NCBI RefSeq assembly: GCF_964340395.1
Contig: NC_135558.1
Span: 2,090,501 to 2,154,500 of the forward strand
Reading direction: 5' to 3'
Source: Glandiceps talaboti
Taxonomy: Eukaryota > Hemichordata > Enteropneusta > Spengelidae
Length of the DNA: 64,000 nt
Shown: positions 1 to 14,051 of the stretch, one piece after another
How positions within the stretch are numbered: the stretch's first letter is position 1
Layout: the number at the start of each line of letters is the position of its first letter
Program-made: the position numbers and the translations under genes
Notes under the pieces: generated by a model
The model's input: only the letters and a program-made list of their open reading frames with translations
What the model was told of the DNA's origin: nothing
Databases searched by the model: none

Positions 1-3000
1 TTTAGCTAGTCTGTGTGTGTATTTATCATACACAATAGGGGACAACTAAAGAAAGTGTCAAGGCATTCCTATGTTAGCTCTTCTCTATAGTGGTCTGAGG
101 TTAGCTCTCCCCAGCCATTATCACCAACAGGTGGTGTTGTGTTAGTCTTGTTCCCTCCCTGGTGTGGCCATTGTTTTTAACAAAATCCCATTTCACGTTC
201 TTCCATCACAAAATATTCTGATTCTTTGTATAGCTTACAGACTACAGACTACAAACTTGTTAATTGGGTAACTCTTTCTCCTGTACTATGTAATGTTACT
301 TGTTACTAACTGTACCACACTTAGGTGTTAAAGTCTTTTAAAACTGGTAGCTTGTGAACAAAGATTTGTTATTTATTTAAGAATTTGCTTCTTTACATGT
401 CAAGTATTTTAAATATTTAGTACCTACATACCTATGTGTTAACAGGTTGTCCCCTGCCAAGCTAATTAATCAGTAATGTACAATATGTTACAACTTCTTT
501 TCTTTAAAGTCTTTTTCTTTTAGTTTTCACTGCATATGTTATGGTCAGCGTTTATGTGGGAGTCGCCCCTTCTTTTAAAGTAACAAATGCTTTCCAGAAT
601 TTAGACATTTTTTTCGTCCCTTCAAGTTATTCTTTAAAGTGAAGAAATCAAGACAGAATTTAGAGAGGATACTCAGTTAAATTTTGTTATTCCATTTATT
701 TTGGAGGTTTTAAAACTAGTTACCATGACAACATTTGTTTATGGCTCCACATTTCTAGTCTAGACTACGCATTATATTAGGAAAATATTTACACAAATTA
801 CACTATCATTTTAAAGTGAGTAGTGTTGTGTGTCAAGTAAAAAAGGCAAACCTTAAAATGTTGACAGACATGCTGACAATTAATATGGGCTTTCCAACAC
901 ACAGACAGATGTAGACATAGACAAATGGCTGGTAAAAACTGTAACTGTTCAAAAATTTGACAAACCCTTTTCAGCTATTTGAATTATTTTGTAATTTTTC
1001 TCCTCTGGTTAATTCTTTGCAGACCCCCATCACACATAAATGTTAACTACACTGTTTTTCTTCACTGCTTTTGTTAAGTTCTAGAATACTTGGTGCTAGA
1101 CAATTCAAAGGATATCTTAGGAAAGTTTGCAAGCATTTCAATGTACAGAAATGTTGTAAAAAACAGTGTTCTATTCAGGGTAATACCAACTTGTTTTCCC
1201 TACCACTATTGCAATGGTAGATAAATATACTCTGGATTATAAGATACCCTACTTTTTTCTCTTTCTCTGTATTTTAAGAATTTCATTGCAGTCAGAATAC
1301 AGCTGAGGTGGCTACAAAATGATACATTAAAAATTTTTTAATTCCTTTATCTCTCACTGGACCTAGACTCTGACAAAAATCATGCCATTTTTTAAAGTGT
1401 TAATCGAGTTTACGTTTACGATTTGCAATGAAAAATTCTGTATTCTGTATTCTATGTACAAAAGACTTAAAAGATGGAAAGTCTGGTATTTCTCATTACA
1501 TACTTTGTTTTTTTACTGCTAAATGACAATAACAGACTAAGCTCAAGTGTTTGTGTGGAAAGGCAATGTGATATTGAAAATGAAATTCACATTTAGGTGC
1601 GGTGAGGAAAGGGGGGAGGAAATGGCAAACTATGTCTCAATAAAATTTGGAATTAAGTTGCATTAAAAAAAAGGTGAAAATATTTAACAATTAAAATTTT
1701 TAATGAATTTTCACTTAATTTGTGTAACAAATCAAAATTTGTTCACAATGGATTTTTAAAATGAATTTCAATTTTGTAAATAAGTAAGATTTGAGTAAAA
1801 CAAAGCCAAACCTTGCAATTTGTGTCTTGACCCAACTTTACCAATAGTAGTTGCAAGAATGTACACACCAAAAAATTCAATAAAATAAATTACCCTGTTA
1901 ATGGCAACCCTGCAATGCTGATATATGACTGTCAACAGGTTAAATCATGTTAATTTCCCCAAATATCTCAGTAACCTAGATGACAGATAGTCAATTTACT
2001 TTCAAGGTTTCAAATAACATGACTGAAGGACAGATAATCAAAAACTGTCGAACTGTTGTATAACTACTGCAACCTACAAAATAACTTTGCTTCTTTTTCC
2101 CCCAAATGTTCTAATTTTTCTCCAAAATATTAATCAATTTCATCTAAAACAGAACAAAGTCTTCTGTTTTGAACCCAAATAAAGGTTAAAAGTTAGAAAA
2201 TATTCTTCCGAATAATGATTATATTTGTGATGGCAACATGGTAGGAGTGATGCAATGTGTGATGACAGACACAGCTGGCACACTTCTTGAATAAAATGTT
2301 AGAACAAGTGACATCACATTTGTTACAAGGTGTGAAATTCCCATACCAATAAATTCCCATGTGTATGGGTTTGGCAAGGTGCCAAGTAATTAACCTTGGC
2401 CACAGTTTGACATTGAACTGGAATTCCCACGCTCTGATGACCCTCAAACAACTCAGTACTTGTGAGGGCACAAACCATTCACCTATTAATATGTAAATTT
2501 ATTTTATGTGGATGCATATTTTAGGGTTGATGAACTGCAGACACTGTCTTTCACAAAACTAAAAAACATGACTGTCAATTTCAATAACACTTCTGAAATT
2601 AAAAAAAAAATGAAAAAGTGGATGGACAAAAAACAAAAATGATGTAGGAGAGTACAATATAGTATTAAATTGTTTATTTTCAATAAATTTTGATAGGAAA
2701 ATATAATGAATCAAAAGTATTTCTAAAGAATGAATATTAATCACCAAATTTTGACAGAATGTGTACATTTATGATACATTATGTTATTCCAGACTAAAGT
2801 AATCAAAGTTTGCAGGAAAACAAAAAAAATTGGGAAATTATTTTGGCGGGAAAATGAAAAGACTACAATATTCGAAAATTTAGCCTGGAATTCTTGTTAT
2901 CCTTTTCTTTGAGGATTTGGAAACAAACGGCTCCTTTACAAATATGTCCATGTTGCAGACCCACAAAAATGTGAAAAACGAAATGGATTCGAAACTAGTC

Positions 3001-4306
3001 CAAGATTCAAGCTGTTTTTGTTCCCATTTATTGAAAAACATACCAATTAGCCATTTATCAGAATAAAGTGTTGGTAAGAGATGAGGGTAGTCAGTTCTCA
3101 TGAACTATGTTTGTCTCTGTATTATCATGATAATTGGTATTTTATCACATACTTTCATCTATTGTGAGTTCAAGTTTAAAGCTGTTCACAAACAAGGTCA
3201 AAGGGGCCTGAATGGAATAATTCCATAAATACCACAGCTACAACTGGTGTTGCCATGGTAATTCAGGAGGTAGCTTATTTAACACATACAAAGGTTAAAC
3301 AATTAAATTTACTTTTTTTTGGTAAGTTGGTAAAATCTAAGTTGAACAAACAATCACTCCAAATTCAATGTCAAATGTGTCAGTAACTGTAAATCAAACC
3401 AGATTTTTCCAACTCTGTTATTAAATTTGAATGAACTTCTTTAAAGTATTGTGCTTTTTATAAGAAAGAAATATTTACATCTCTCTGTTAGTGTGTGTAG
3501 TGTAAAATAAATATTTACATGTACCATACCACACTCTCTGGTAGTGTGTGTAGTGTAAAAGAAAGAGAGATTGATTGATGAAAGAAAGTAGTACACTTGA
3601 ATTATTCTCAGTTGTTTGTTCAGCAAATAAATCACTGTTGTTGATGTTTTTATAAGCTTAAGTTGTCAAACACGCAACTCTTAAACTTAAAACTAAGTTG
3701 CAAATATCTTGTGTAAGAAAATGTGTTTTAATAAAGAATTTAAAGTTTTGGTGAGTCATGTGAACCATGCAGTGCACATGCTGCATATCACCATTGTGCA
3801 AGGTTTGAATGAAATCTGTAGATACATACTAGTAGCTGATTGTGGATTGGGAGATGGACAATTAAATGCACTGATGTCCTCCCCACACACTCCCTCCCCT
3901 CCCCATACCCCCCCCCCCCCCCCCACCACACACATTACAATGTTAAATACAGGTTTGTTTATTTGTAAATAACTCTAGTTATTATTCATCTTTGACTAGT
4001 TTTTATGGAAGCTACCTTTACCCTTTAGATAACTGAATACAAACATAGGTGTAAGGTGAGGCATGTATGTCAATACGGGTACTGACAATACACCATATAA
4101 ACTGACCAAAAAAGTTAGGGTGTGACCGGAGACTGAAGACATTTGGTATTGACTTTATAAAGTGCACCTGTATCAATATATATTGTCTTACATATACCTA
4201 ACCCAGATTACATATCTATGTTACTGTCAATAATAGGATAAGCAGAACACATCCCTGCAAATCCCTAAGCTAAGAGATTTGTCTACCTGGCTTGAAAATA
4301 TTGTTT
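1..4306. other. AT-rich non-coding stretch
   Basis: No open frame here has codon structure, splice sites or domain content that I can support; the short frames (for example minus-strand 2193-2471 and 2880-3101) have no recognisable motif. The stretch contains a C15-16 tract near 3908-3924 and a locally duplicated segment at 3473-3560 in which a GTGTGTAGTGTAAAA block occurs twice. It could hold UTR or intron of a gene lying outside the window, but nothing in the sequence shows this. Confidence 0.6.
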
Positions 4307-4307
4307 G

Positions 4308-7300
4308 CCAGTACAAACCAGTATGTCCAGTCAGATGGCCAAGTCTCTGGACTATACTGTCAAGCCAGTATGTCAAGTCAGATAGCCAAGTCACTGGGCT
4401 ATACTGTAAAGCCAGTATGTCAAGTCAGATAGCCAAGTCTCTAGGCTATACTGTCAAGGCAGTATGTCAAGTCAGATGGCCAAGTCTCTGGGCTATACTG
4501 TCAAGCCAGTATGTCAAGTCAGATAGCCAAGTCTCTGGGCTATACTGTCAAGCCAGTATGTCAAGTCAGATAGCCAAGTCTCTGGGCTATACTGTGAAGC
4601 CAGTATGTAAAGTCAGATAGCCAAGTCTCTGGGCTATACTGTCAAGCCAGTATGTTAAGTCAGATAGCCAAGTCTCTGGGCTATACTGTCAAGCCAGTAT
4701 GTCAAGTCAGATAGCCAAGTCTCTGGGCTATACTGTCAAGCCAGTATATCAAGTCAGATAGCCAAGTCTCTAGGCTATACTGTCAAGCCAGTATGTAAAG
4801 TCAGATAGCCAAGTCTCTAGGCTATACTGTCAAGCCAGTATGTCAAGTCAGATAGCCAAGTCTCTGGACTATACTGTCAAGCCAGTATGTCAAGTCAGAT
4901 AGCCAAGTCTCTGGGCTATACTGTCAAGCTAGTATGTCACGTCAGATAGCCAAGTCTCTGGGCTATACTGTCAAGCTAGTATGTCAAGTCAGATAGCCAA
5001 GTCTCTGGGCTATACTGTCAAGCCAGTATGTCAAGTCAGATAGTCAAGTCTCTGGGCTATACTGTCAAGTCAGTATGTCAAGTCAGATACCAAGTCTCTG
5101 AGCTATACTGTCAAGCCAGTATGTCAAGTCAGATAGCCAAGTCTCTGGGCTATACTGTCAAGCCAGTATGTCAAGTCAGATAGCCAAGTCTCTAGGCTAT
5201 ACTGTGAAGCCAGTATGTAAAGTCAGATAGCCAAGTCTCTGGGCTATACTGTCAAGCCAGTATGTCAAGTCAGATAGCCAAGTCTCTAGGCTATACTGTG
5301 AAGCCAGTATGTAAAGTCAGATAGCCAAGTCTCTAGGCTATACTGTCAAGTCAGATAGCCAAGTCTCTGGGCTATACTGTCAAGCCAGTATGTCAAGTCA
5401 GATAGCCAAGTCTCTGGGATATACTGTCAAGCCAGTATGTCAAGTCAGATAGCCAAGTCTCTAGGCTATACTGTGAAGCCAGTATGTAAAGTCAGATAGC
5501 CAAGTCTCTGGGCTATACTGTCAAGCCAGTATGTCAAGTCAGATAGCCAAGTCTCTAGGCTATACTGTGAAGCCAGTATGTAAAGTCAGATAGCCAAGTC
5601 TCTGGGCTACACTGTCAAGTCAGTATGTCAAGTCAGATAGCCAAGTCTCTGGGCTATACTGTCAAGCCAGTATGTCAAGTCAGATAGCCAAGTCTCTGGG
5701 CTATACTGTGAAGCCAGTATGTCAAGTCAGATAGCCAAGTCTCTGGGCTATACTGTCAAGCCAGTATGTCAAGTCAGATAGCCAAGTCTCTAGGCTATAC
5801 TGTGAAGCCAGTATGTAAAGTCAGATAGCCAAGTCTCTGGGCTATACTGTCAAGCCAGTATGTCAAGTCAGATAGCCAAGTCTCTAGGCTATACTGTGAA
5901 GCCAGTATGTAAAGTCAGATAGCCAAGTCTCTGGGCTATACTGTCAAGCCAGTATGTCAAGTCAGATAGCCAAGTCTCTGGGCTATACTGTCAAGCCAGT
6001 ATGTAAAGTCAGATAGCCAAGTCTCTGGGCTATACTGTCAAGCCAGTATGTCAAGTCAGATAGCCAAGTCTCTAGCCTATACTGTGAAGCCAGTATGTCA
6101 AGTCAGATAGCCAAGTCTCTGGGCTATACTGTCAAGCCAGTATGTCAAGTCAGATAGCCAAGTCTCTAGGCTATACTGTGAAGCCAGTATGTCAAGTCAG
6201 ATAGCTAAGTCTCTGGGCTATATTGTCAAGCCAGTATGTCAAGGTAGATAGCTAAGTCTCTAGGCTATACTGTCAAGTCAGATAGCCAAGTCTCTGGGCT
6301 ATACTGTCAAGCCAGTATGTCAAGTCAGATAACCAAGTCTCTGGGCTATACTGTCAAGCCAGTATGTCAGTCAGATAACCAAGTCTCTGGGCTATACTGT
6401 CAAGCCAGTATGTCAAGTCAGATAGCCAAGTCTCTAGGCTATACTGTCAAGTCAGTATGTAAAGTCAGATAGGCAAGTCTCTAGGCTATACTGTCAAGCC
6501 AGTATGTAAAGTCAGATAGCCAAGTCTCTAGGCTATACTGTCAAGCCAGTATGTCAAGTCAGATAGCCAAGTCTCTGGACTATACTGTCAAGCCAGTATG
6601 TCAAGTCAGATAGCCAAGTCTCTGGGCTATACTGTCAAGCTAGTATGTCACGTCAGATAGCCAAGTCTCTGGGCTATACTGTCAAGCTAGTATGTCAAGT
6701 CAGATAGCCAAGTCTCTGGGCTATACTGTCAAGCCAGTATGTCAAGTCAGATAGTCAAGTCTCTGGGCTATACTGTCAAGTCAGTATGTCAAGTCAGATA
6801 GCCAAGTCTCTGAGCTATACTGTCAAGCCAGTATGTCAAGTCAGATAGCCAAGTCTCTGGGCTATACTGTCAAGCCAGTATGTCAAGTCAGATAGCCAAG
6901 TCTCTAGGCTATACTGTGAAGCCAGTATGTAAAGTCAGATAGCCAAGTCTCTGGGCTATACTGTCAAGCCAGTATGTCAAGTCAGATAGCCAAGTCTCTA
7001 GGCTATACTGTGAAGCCAGTATGTAAAGTCAGATAGCCAAGTCTCTAGGCTATACTGTCAAGTCAGATAGCCAAGTCTCTGGGCTATACTGTCAAGCCAG
7101 TATGTCAAGTCAGATAGCCAAGTCTCTGGGATATACTGTCAAGCCAGTATGTCAAGTCAGATAGCCAAGTCTCTAGGCTATACTGTGAAGCCAGTATGTA
7201 AAGTCAGATAGCCAAGTCTCTGGGCTATACTGTCAAGCCAGTATGTCAAGTCAGATAGCCAAGTCTCTAGGCTATACTGTGAAGCCAGTATGTAAAGTCA

Positions 7301-10300
7301 GATAGCCAAGTCTCTGGGCTACACTGTCAAGTCAGTATGTCAAGTCAGATAGCCAAGTCTCTGGGCTATACTGTCAAGCCAGTATGTCAAGTCAGATAGC
7401 CAAGTCTCTGGGCTATACTGTGAAGCCAGTATGTCAAGTCAGATAGCCAAGTCTCTGGGCTATACTGTCAAGCCAGTATGTCAAGTCAGATAGCCAAGTC
7501 TCTAGGCTATACTGTGAAGCCAGTATGTAAAGTCAGATAGCCAAGTCTCTGGGCTATACTGTCAAGCCAGTATGTCAAGTCAGATAGCCAAGTCTCTAGG
7601 CTATACTGTGAAGCCAGTATGTAAAGTCAGATAGCCAAGTCTCTGGGCTATACTGTCAAGCCAGTATGTCAAGTCAGATAGCCAAGTCTCTGGGCTATAC
7701 TGTCAAGCCAGTATGTAAAGTCAGATAGCCAAGTCTCTGGGCTATACTGTCAAGCCAGTATGTCAAGTCAGATAGCCAAGTCTCTAGCCTATACTGTGAA
7801 GCCAGTATGTCAAGTCAGATAGCCAAGTCTCTGGGCTATACTGTCAAGCCAGTATGTCAAGTCAGATAGCCAAGTCTCTAGGCTATACTGTGAAGCCAGT
7901 ATGTCAAGTCAGATAGCTAAGTCTCTGGGCTATATTGTCAAGCCAGTATGTCAAGGTAGATAGCTAAGTCTCTAGGCTATACTGTCAAGTCAGATAGCCA
8001 AGTCTCTGGGCTATACTGTCAAGCCAGTATGTCAAGTCAGATAACCAAGTCTCTGGGCTATACTGTCAAGCCAGTATGTCAGTCAGATAACCAAGTCTCT
8101 GGGCTATACTGTCAAGCCAGTATGTCAAGTCAGATAGCCAAGTCTCTAGGCTATACTGTCAAGTCAGTATGTAAAGTCAGATAGGCAAGTCTCTAGGCTA
8201 TACTGTGAAGCCAGTATGTCAAGTCAGATAGCCAAGTCTCTGGGCTATACTGTCAAGCCAGTATGTCAAGTCAGATAGGCAAGTCTCTAGGCTATACTGT
8301 CAAGCCAGTATGTCAAGTCAGATAGCCAAGTCTGTGGGCTATACTGTCAAGCCAGTATGTCAAGTCAGATAGCCAAGTCTCTGGGCTATACTGTCAAGCT
8401 AGTGTGTCAAGTCAGATAGCCAAGTCTCTAGGCTATACTGTCAAGTCAGATAGTCAAATCTCTGGGCTATATTGTCAAGCCAGTATGTCAAGGTAGATAG
8501 CTAAGTCTCTAGGCTATACTGTCAAGTCAGATAGCCAAGTCTCTAGGCTATACTGTCAAGCCAGTATGTCAAGTCAGATAGCCAAGTCTCTGGGCTATAC
8601 TGTCAAGCCAGTATGTAAAGTCAGATAGCCAAGTCTCTGGGCTATACTGTCAAGCCAGTATGTCAAGTCAGATAGCCAAGTCTCTAGCCTATACTGTGAA
8701 GCCAGTATGTCAAGTCAGATAGCCAAGTCTCTGGGCTATACTGTCAAGCCAGTATGTCAAGTCAGATAGCCAAGTCTCTAGGCTATACTGTGAAGCCAGT
8801 ATGTCAAGTCAGATAGCTAAGTCTCTGGGCTATATTGTCAAGCCTGTATGTCAAGGTAGATAGCTAAGTCTCTAGGCTATACTGTCAAGCCAGTATGTCA
8901 GTCAGATAACCAAGTCTCTGGGATATACTGTCAAGCCAGTATGTCAAGTCAGATAGCCAACTCTCTGGGCTATACTGTTAAGCCAGTACGTCAAGTCAGA
9001 TAACCAAGTCTCTGGGATATACTGTCAAGCCAGTATGTCAAGTCAGATAGCCAAGTCTCTAGGCTATACTGTCAAGCCAGTATGTCAAGTCAGATAGCCA
9101 ACTCTCTGGGCTATACTGTCAAGCCAGTATGTCAGTCAGATAACCAAGTCTCTGGGATATACTGTCAAGCCAGTATGTCAAGTCAGATAGCCAAGTCTCT
9201 AGGCTATACTGTCAAGTCAGTATGTAAAGTCAGATAGGCAAGTCTCTAGGCTATACTGTGAAGCCAGTATGTCAAGTCAGATAGCCAAGTCTCTGGGCTA
9301 TACTGTCAAGCCAGTATGTCAAGTCAGATAGGCAAGTCTCTAGGCTATACTGTGAAGCCAGTATGTCAAGTCAGATAGCCAAGTCTGTGGGCTATACTGT
9401 CAAGCCAGTATGTCAAGTCAGATAGCCAAGTCTCTGGGCTATACTGTCAAGCTAGTGTGTCAAGTCAGATAGCCAAGGCTCTACTGTCAAGCCAGTATGT
9501 CAAGTCAGATAGTCAAGTCTCTGGGCTATACTGTCAAGCCAGTATGTCAAGTCAGATAGTCAAGTCTCTGGGCTATACTGTCAAGCCAGTATATCAAGTC
9601 AGATAGCCAAGTCTCTAGGCTATACTGTCAAGTCAGATAGTCAAATCTCTGGGCTATACTGTCAAGCCAGTATGTCAAGTCAGATAACCAAGTCTCTGGG
9701 CTATACTGTCAAGCCAGTATGTCAAGTCAGATAGCCAAGTCTCTGGGCTATACTGTCAAGCTAGTGTGTCAAGTCAGATAGCCAAGGCTCTACTGTCAAG
9801 CCAGTATGTCAAGTCAGATAGTCAAGTCTCTGGGCTATACTGTCAAGCCAGTATGTCAAGTCAGATAGTCAAGTCTCTGGGCTATACTGTCAAGCCAGTA
9901 TATCAAGTCAGATAGCCAAGTCTCTAGGCTATACTGTCAAGTCAGATAGTCAAATCTCTGGGCTATATTGTCAAGCCAGTATGTCAAGGTAGATAGCTAA
10001 GTCTCTAGGCTATACTGTCAAGTCAGATAGCCAAGTCTCTGGGCTATACTGTCAAGCCAGTATGTCAAGTCAGATAACCAAGTCTCTGGGCTATACTGTC
10101 AAGCCAGTATGTCAGTCAGATAACCAAGTCTCTGGGCTATACTGTCAAGCCAGTATGTAAAGTCAGATAGCCAAGTCTCTGGGCTATACTGTCAAGCCAG
10201 TATGTCAAGTCAGATAACCAAGTCTCTGGGCTATACTGTCAAGCCAGTATGTCAGTCAGATAACCAAGTCTCTGGGCTATACTGTCAAGCCAGTATGTAA

Positions 10301-10741
10301 AGTCAGATAGCCAAGTCTCTGGGCTATACTGTCAAGCCAGTATGTCAAGTCAGATAGGCAAGTCTCTAGGCTATACTGTCAAGTCAGTATGTCAAGTCAG
10401 ATAGGCAAGTCTCTAGGCTATACTGTGAAGCCAGTATGTCAAGTCAGATAGCCAAGTCTGTGGGCTATACTGTCAAGCCAGTATGTCAAGTCAGATAGCC
10501 AAGTCTCTGGGCTATACTGTCAAACCAGTATGTCAAGTCAGATAGCCAAGTCTCTGGGCTATACTGTCAAGCTAGTGTGTCAAGTCAGATAGCCAAGTCT
10601 CTAGCCTATACTGTGAAGCCAGTATGTCAAGTCAGATAGCCAAGTCTCTGGGCTATACTGTCAAGCCAGTATGTCAAGTCAGATAGCCAAGTCTCTGGGC
10701 TATACTGTCAAGCCAGTATGTCAAGTCAGATAGCCAAGTCT
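4308..10741. repeat. 47-bp satellite array (about 137 copies)
   Basis: A 47-bp unit repeats head to tail for about 6.4 kb; consecutive GCCAGTATG starts, for example 4505 and 4552, are 47 bp apart. Monomers are highly similar, with recurring variants (GTCAA or GTAAA; GGGCTA or AGGCTA; CCAGTAT or CTAGTAT) and some 20-bp deletions where ACTGTCAAGTCAGATAG replaces a full unit. Each unit contains two short inverted repeats, ATACTG/CAGTAT and TAGCC/GGCTA. Because 47 is not a multiple of 3, frames drift between copies, and the short open frame at 4279-4620 is only a by-product of the repeat. Confidence 0.97.
4766..8215. repeat. Higher-order duplication of ~1.71 kb inside the satellite
   Basis: Rare monomer variants recur in the same order at a fixed offset. 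A TCTCTGGACT variant lies at 4861 and 6572 (offset 1711), TCTGGGCTAC at 5601 and 7313 (offset 1712), and TCAAGGTAGA at 6239 and 7951 (offset 1712). The step from 1711 to 1712 matches a single G missing at about 5088 in the first copy. Two adjacent blocks of about 36 monomers are therefore near-identical duplicates. Shorter re-used blocks follow between 8.2 and 10.6 kb. Confidence 0.9.
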
Positions 10742-13515
10742 GTCTGTCAACTCATCACATACAGAAATAGACATGCATGTATACATACCGATACAGTCAC
10801 ACACACACACAAACACACAAGTGCACAAAACAGGCCGTAATTAGACAGAGAGAGAGAACCAAACAGACAAATTAAGTTGCAATCAAACCAATCTCCTTGT
10901 ATATGTGATCAACTTCTAAAAATATATCTTTATATGAAAGTATAATGATTTATCTGATCAGCATCAAAATTTTCCATGGCTTCGTTATGCCAACAGAATT
11001 AAATATTAGGAAATACTACACTGATGATGTAAGTTGAGACAGTCCTAGTGTGTACATTGTTACCTGCTATTCTCATCAAATAAATGGGAATAAAATACAG
11101 CAATCATTTTACTTTCTTCAAGGCTACCAAGGATTTAAGGAGACTTGTTTGATTTCCCACACATTATCTTGTCACATTAACATTCCACAAACTGTATGCA
11201 AATAGTATTCCTTACTCATCACAAACCATCGCATGGATTATATTTTCCCGCCCAAAATATAGTTTTCATAATTTTCTACACTTTGAATTAAATTTTAGGA
11301 AACTGCAATAAAAAATGGATTATACTTGAAATTTCAAATATTTTCAAACCAAAATTATGGATATGAAAGGAGTAATATTTGTCTATTTTGATAATTTTAG
11401 GCAAATATTGAAATAGACAGACTACAAATATTTCCCTTAATAGATCTGTCATACTTTAACATTTCTTTTGCAACTGTCTACTATGTGCATCATTTTACCA
11501 GATGGCCTTTGCTTGACATTGCAAATATTTTCCCATCAAACTCTATGACGAGAAAAAATTCATAGTTTCTAAATTTTCAACTAAATATTGGGTAAATTTG
11601 GAATACTTAAACTTAGATTATTATGCAAGTCAATATATAGTTAAACGTTTTGCCGCTAAAAATGAGAAGTGGAGCAAATTTTATCACATATCTTCACAAT
11701 GGAAAGTGGTGATTAAAAATGAAAGAGGGTATCAAATTCTAGTTCTGTCACCACTTTCCAATATGTGGCCTTGTTAACCATACGATAAAACTAGAATAAT
11801 CAATTTATTACGATATCAAAATCTCATTACTGGCTTGGTATTTCAAATAAAATAAAACTGACCAATTCTAGATACTCATTTGTCAGAATGATATACTGTC
11901 TGTCACAATAAAGGTTGATTTAAAACATTTCAAGAACAGAGTACATTCCAACTGACTGGCAATAGATATAAAATTATACTGTACATCAATAATACCTTGT
12001 TCTTGGTCTGATGTAATTCTAGGCCAACTGATTTATGGCGGACTTTTCTAGTCTGCTAAAATACCAAGGCATCATATAACTGTCTTACCGTAATAACTAA
12101 GTAGGCAATATTTATTTGAGGTCACAAAGTTATTTTTATTGTACCATGTATGGAAAACTGACAGTTTGTGGTTGGTGTTAGGCCAGGGTATGATATGTCT
12201 GTATCTTTTACTATTTAGTACTTAGTAACTATTCATATTAATACTTGAGCTACCAAAGTTATCTTACCCTGCCTCCCTGTCACTTATTTTACATTCCAAG
12301 GAAAACTCATTTTTAGCAGATTCCCCTGTTGGTGATGATTTGATTTCATATACAAGCTAACAATGGTGGTTATTAATTCTAGTAAGTTTACTGTATACGC
12401 AAACTAGCAAGTGGTATGTTGTTGAAATCTAGCCACATTCCTAGGTAATTTTTCATCAAAATCATATATAGGTACATGAAAATTATATGAAATTAACAAA
12501 ATATTACCACATATACTAATTGTTTTGACTGGGTTCTGAAATCTTGTTACAAAAATTTGTGTGAAGTGTGTGAAATTTTTGTAGATTTTAGCTGATCACT
12601 GCCCAAAAGAAATATATTGAAGATTGTGCACACACATAAAAGTTCTATGTAAAAGTTTCTTTCTCAAGTTTTATGTGCAAATATTGCCAAAACACAAATT
12701 CTATATTCAACCTCCCTATTATTTCACCTTAAGATGGCGCTATAACTTTAAAACTTGTCAATTGCTTTCAAGTATTTGTTCAACATTCATCAACTAATTC
12801 CATTTTTTGTGCTTCCGTTGGATCAATAAAAAAGAAAGTATTCCACACTTACTCCTCAAGAGGGCAGTCTTACAAAGTTGTCAGTTTTCCAGTGTGCACC
12901 ACATTAATGAACAAACACTGCCATTAGCTAAAAATAGAACACTTTATTCGTTATTTTTTAGAAAATATTAAATACAAGGAGACAGTTTTGGAAATTATGC
13001 TAAAAATACAATGGAAGAATTTCAGTAGATTTGTCAAGATTAAATCCTTTGACAGTACTGGTAGTTGGAAAGAAAACAAAACATAAATTTTTTTTATTTC
13101 AATCTCATAGGTCTTATTCTCATAATAAGTCCTTACAATGCCCATACTTAAAATGTTGATTAAATAAAAAAAATAAAAATGTGAGTTTTGATTAGAAATT
13201 CTATAAATGTATACCATACTATATCAATACAACTACCAAATTCTTTTTTTCTTTTTTTAAAAGGTATCAAGGTTTCTTTGTAGAATTACTTGTATGAAAA
13301 CAGCTACATCAGATGCAGTCAAGTTCTTCTGTTGATCCAGAAAATAGGGAAATAAACTCATACAGACAAGAGTCTTTTGAGTTGTGAAAAATATTTGGAA
13401 AGTAGAAAGTTTCAAATAACAAGCCTGAAATAATAGAATGCTTTAGTAATTCTTAATAATCCCATATCTCCCTAAAGTCAACTGATCTCATGGTTTCTGA
13501 GTTATCTCTTAGTTT
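10742..13515. other. AT-rich non-coding stretch
   Basis: No supportable gene. The sequence is AT-rich with many stop codons in all frames; the longest frame (minus 12951-13217) is low in complexity and has no domain. There is a small CA-repeat at 10797-10819. Confidence 0.6.
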
Positions 13516-14051
13516 CATTGGCCAGATTTGAATCACATGACCAATTCACCTCAATGTTCTTACAAAAGCTGACATTGGTTAGATTTGAATCACAGGACCA
13601 ATTCACCTCAATGTTCTTACAGAAGCAGACATTGGTTAGATTTGAATCACATGACCAATTCACCTCAATGTTCTTACAAAAGCTGACATTGGTTAGATTT
13701 GAACCACATGACCAATTCACCTCAATGTTCTTACAAAAGCTGACATTGGTCAGATTTGAATCACATGACCAATTCACCTCAATGTTCTTACAAAAGCTGA
13801 CATTGGTTAGATTTGAACCACATGACCAATTCACCTCAATGTTCTTACAAAAGCTGACATTGGTTAGATTTGAATCACATGACCAATTCACCTCAATGTT
13901 CTTACAAAAGCTGACATTGGTTAGATTTGAACCACATGACCAATTCACCTCAATGTTCTTACAAAAGCTGACATTGGTTAGATTTGAACCACATGACCAA
14001 TTCACCTAAATGTTCTTACAAAAGCTGACATTGGTTACATTTGAATTACAT
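13516..14051. repeat. 57-bp minisatellite, about 9 copies
   Basis: A 57-bp unit repeats about nine times (GACATTGG starts at 13571 and 13628). Since 57 is 19 codons, the array stays open on both strands: a 163-residue frame on plus and a 167-residue frame on minus, each a 19-residue peptide repeat. Copies alternate between GAATCAC and GAACCAC, hinting at a two-unit higher-order period. There is no convincing start context, signal peptide or flanking exon, so I treat it as non-coding. Confidence 0.92.

Noticed and set aside
38-461. Inverted AGGGGACAAC pair at 42 and about 445
   Set aside because: Only 10 bp of identity, with no extension into longer arms or target duplication.
2880-3101. 73-residue minus-strand frame
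   Set aside because: No domain and no convincing exon boundaries on either side.
4279-4620. 113-residue frame with internal repeats
   Set aside because: Product of the 47-bp satellite; the frame is lost as soon as the unit phase shifts.
4308-10741. Possible CRISPR-like array
   Set aside because: Direct head-to-tail monomers with no unique spacers, in an animal genome.
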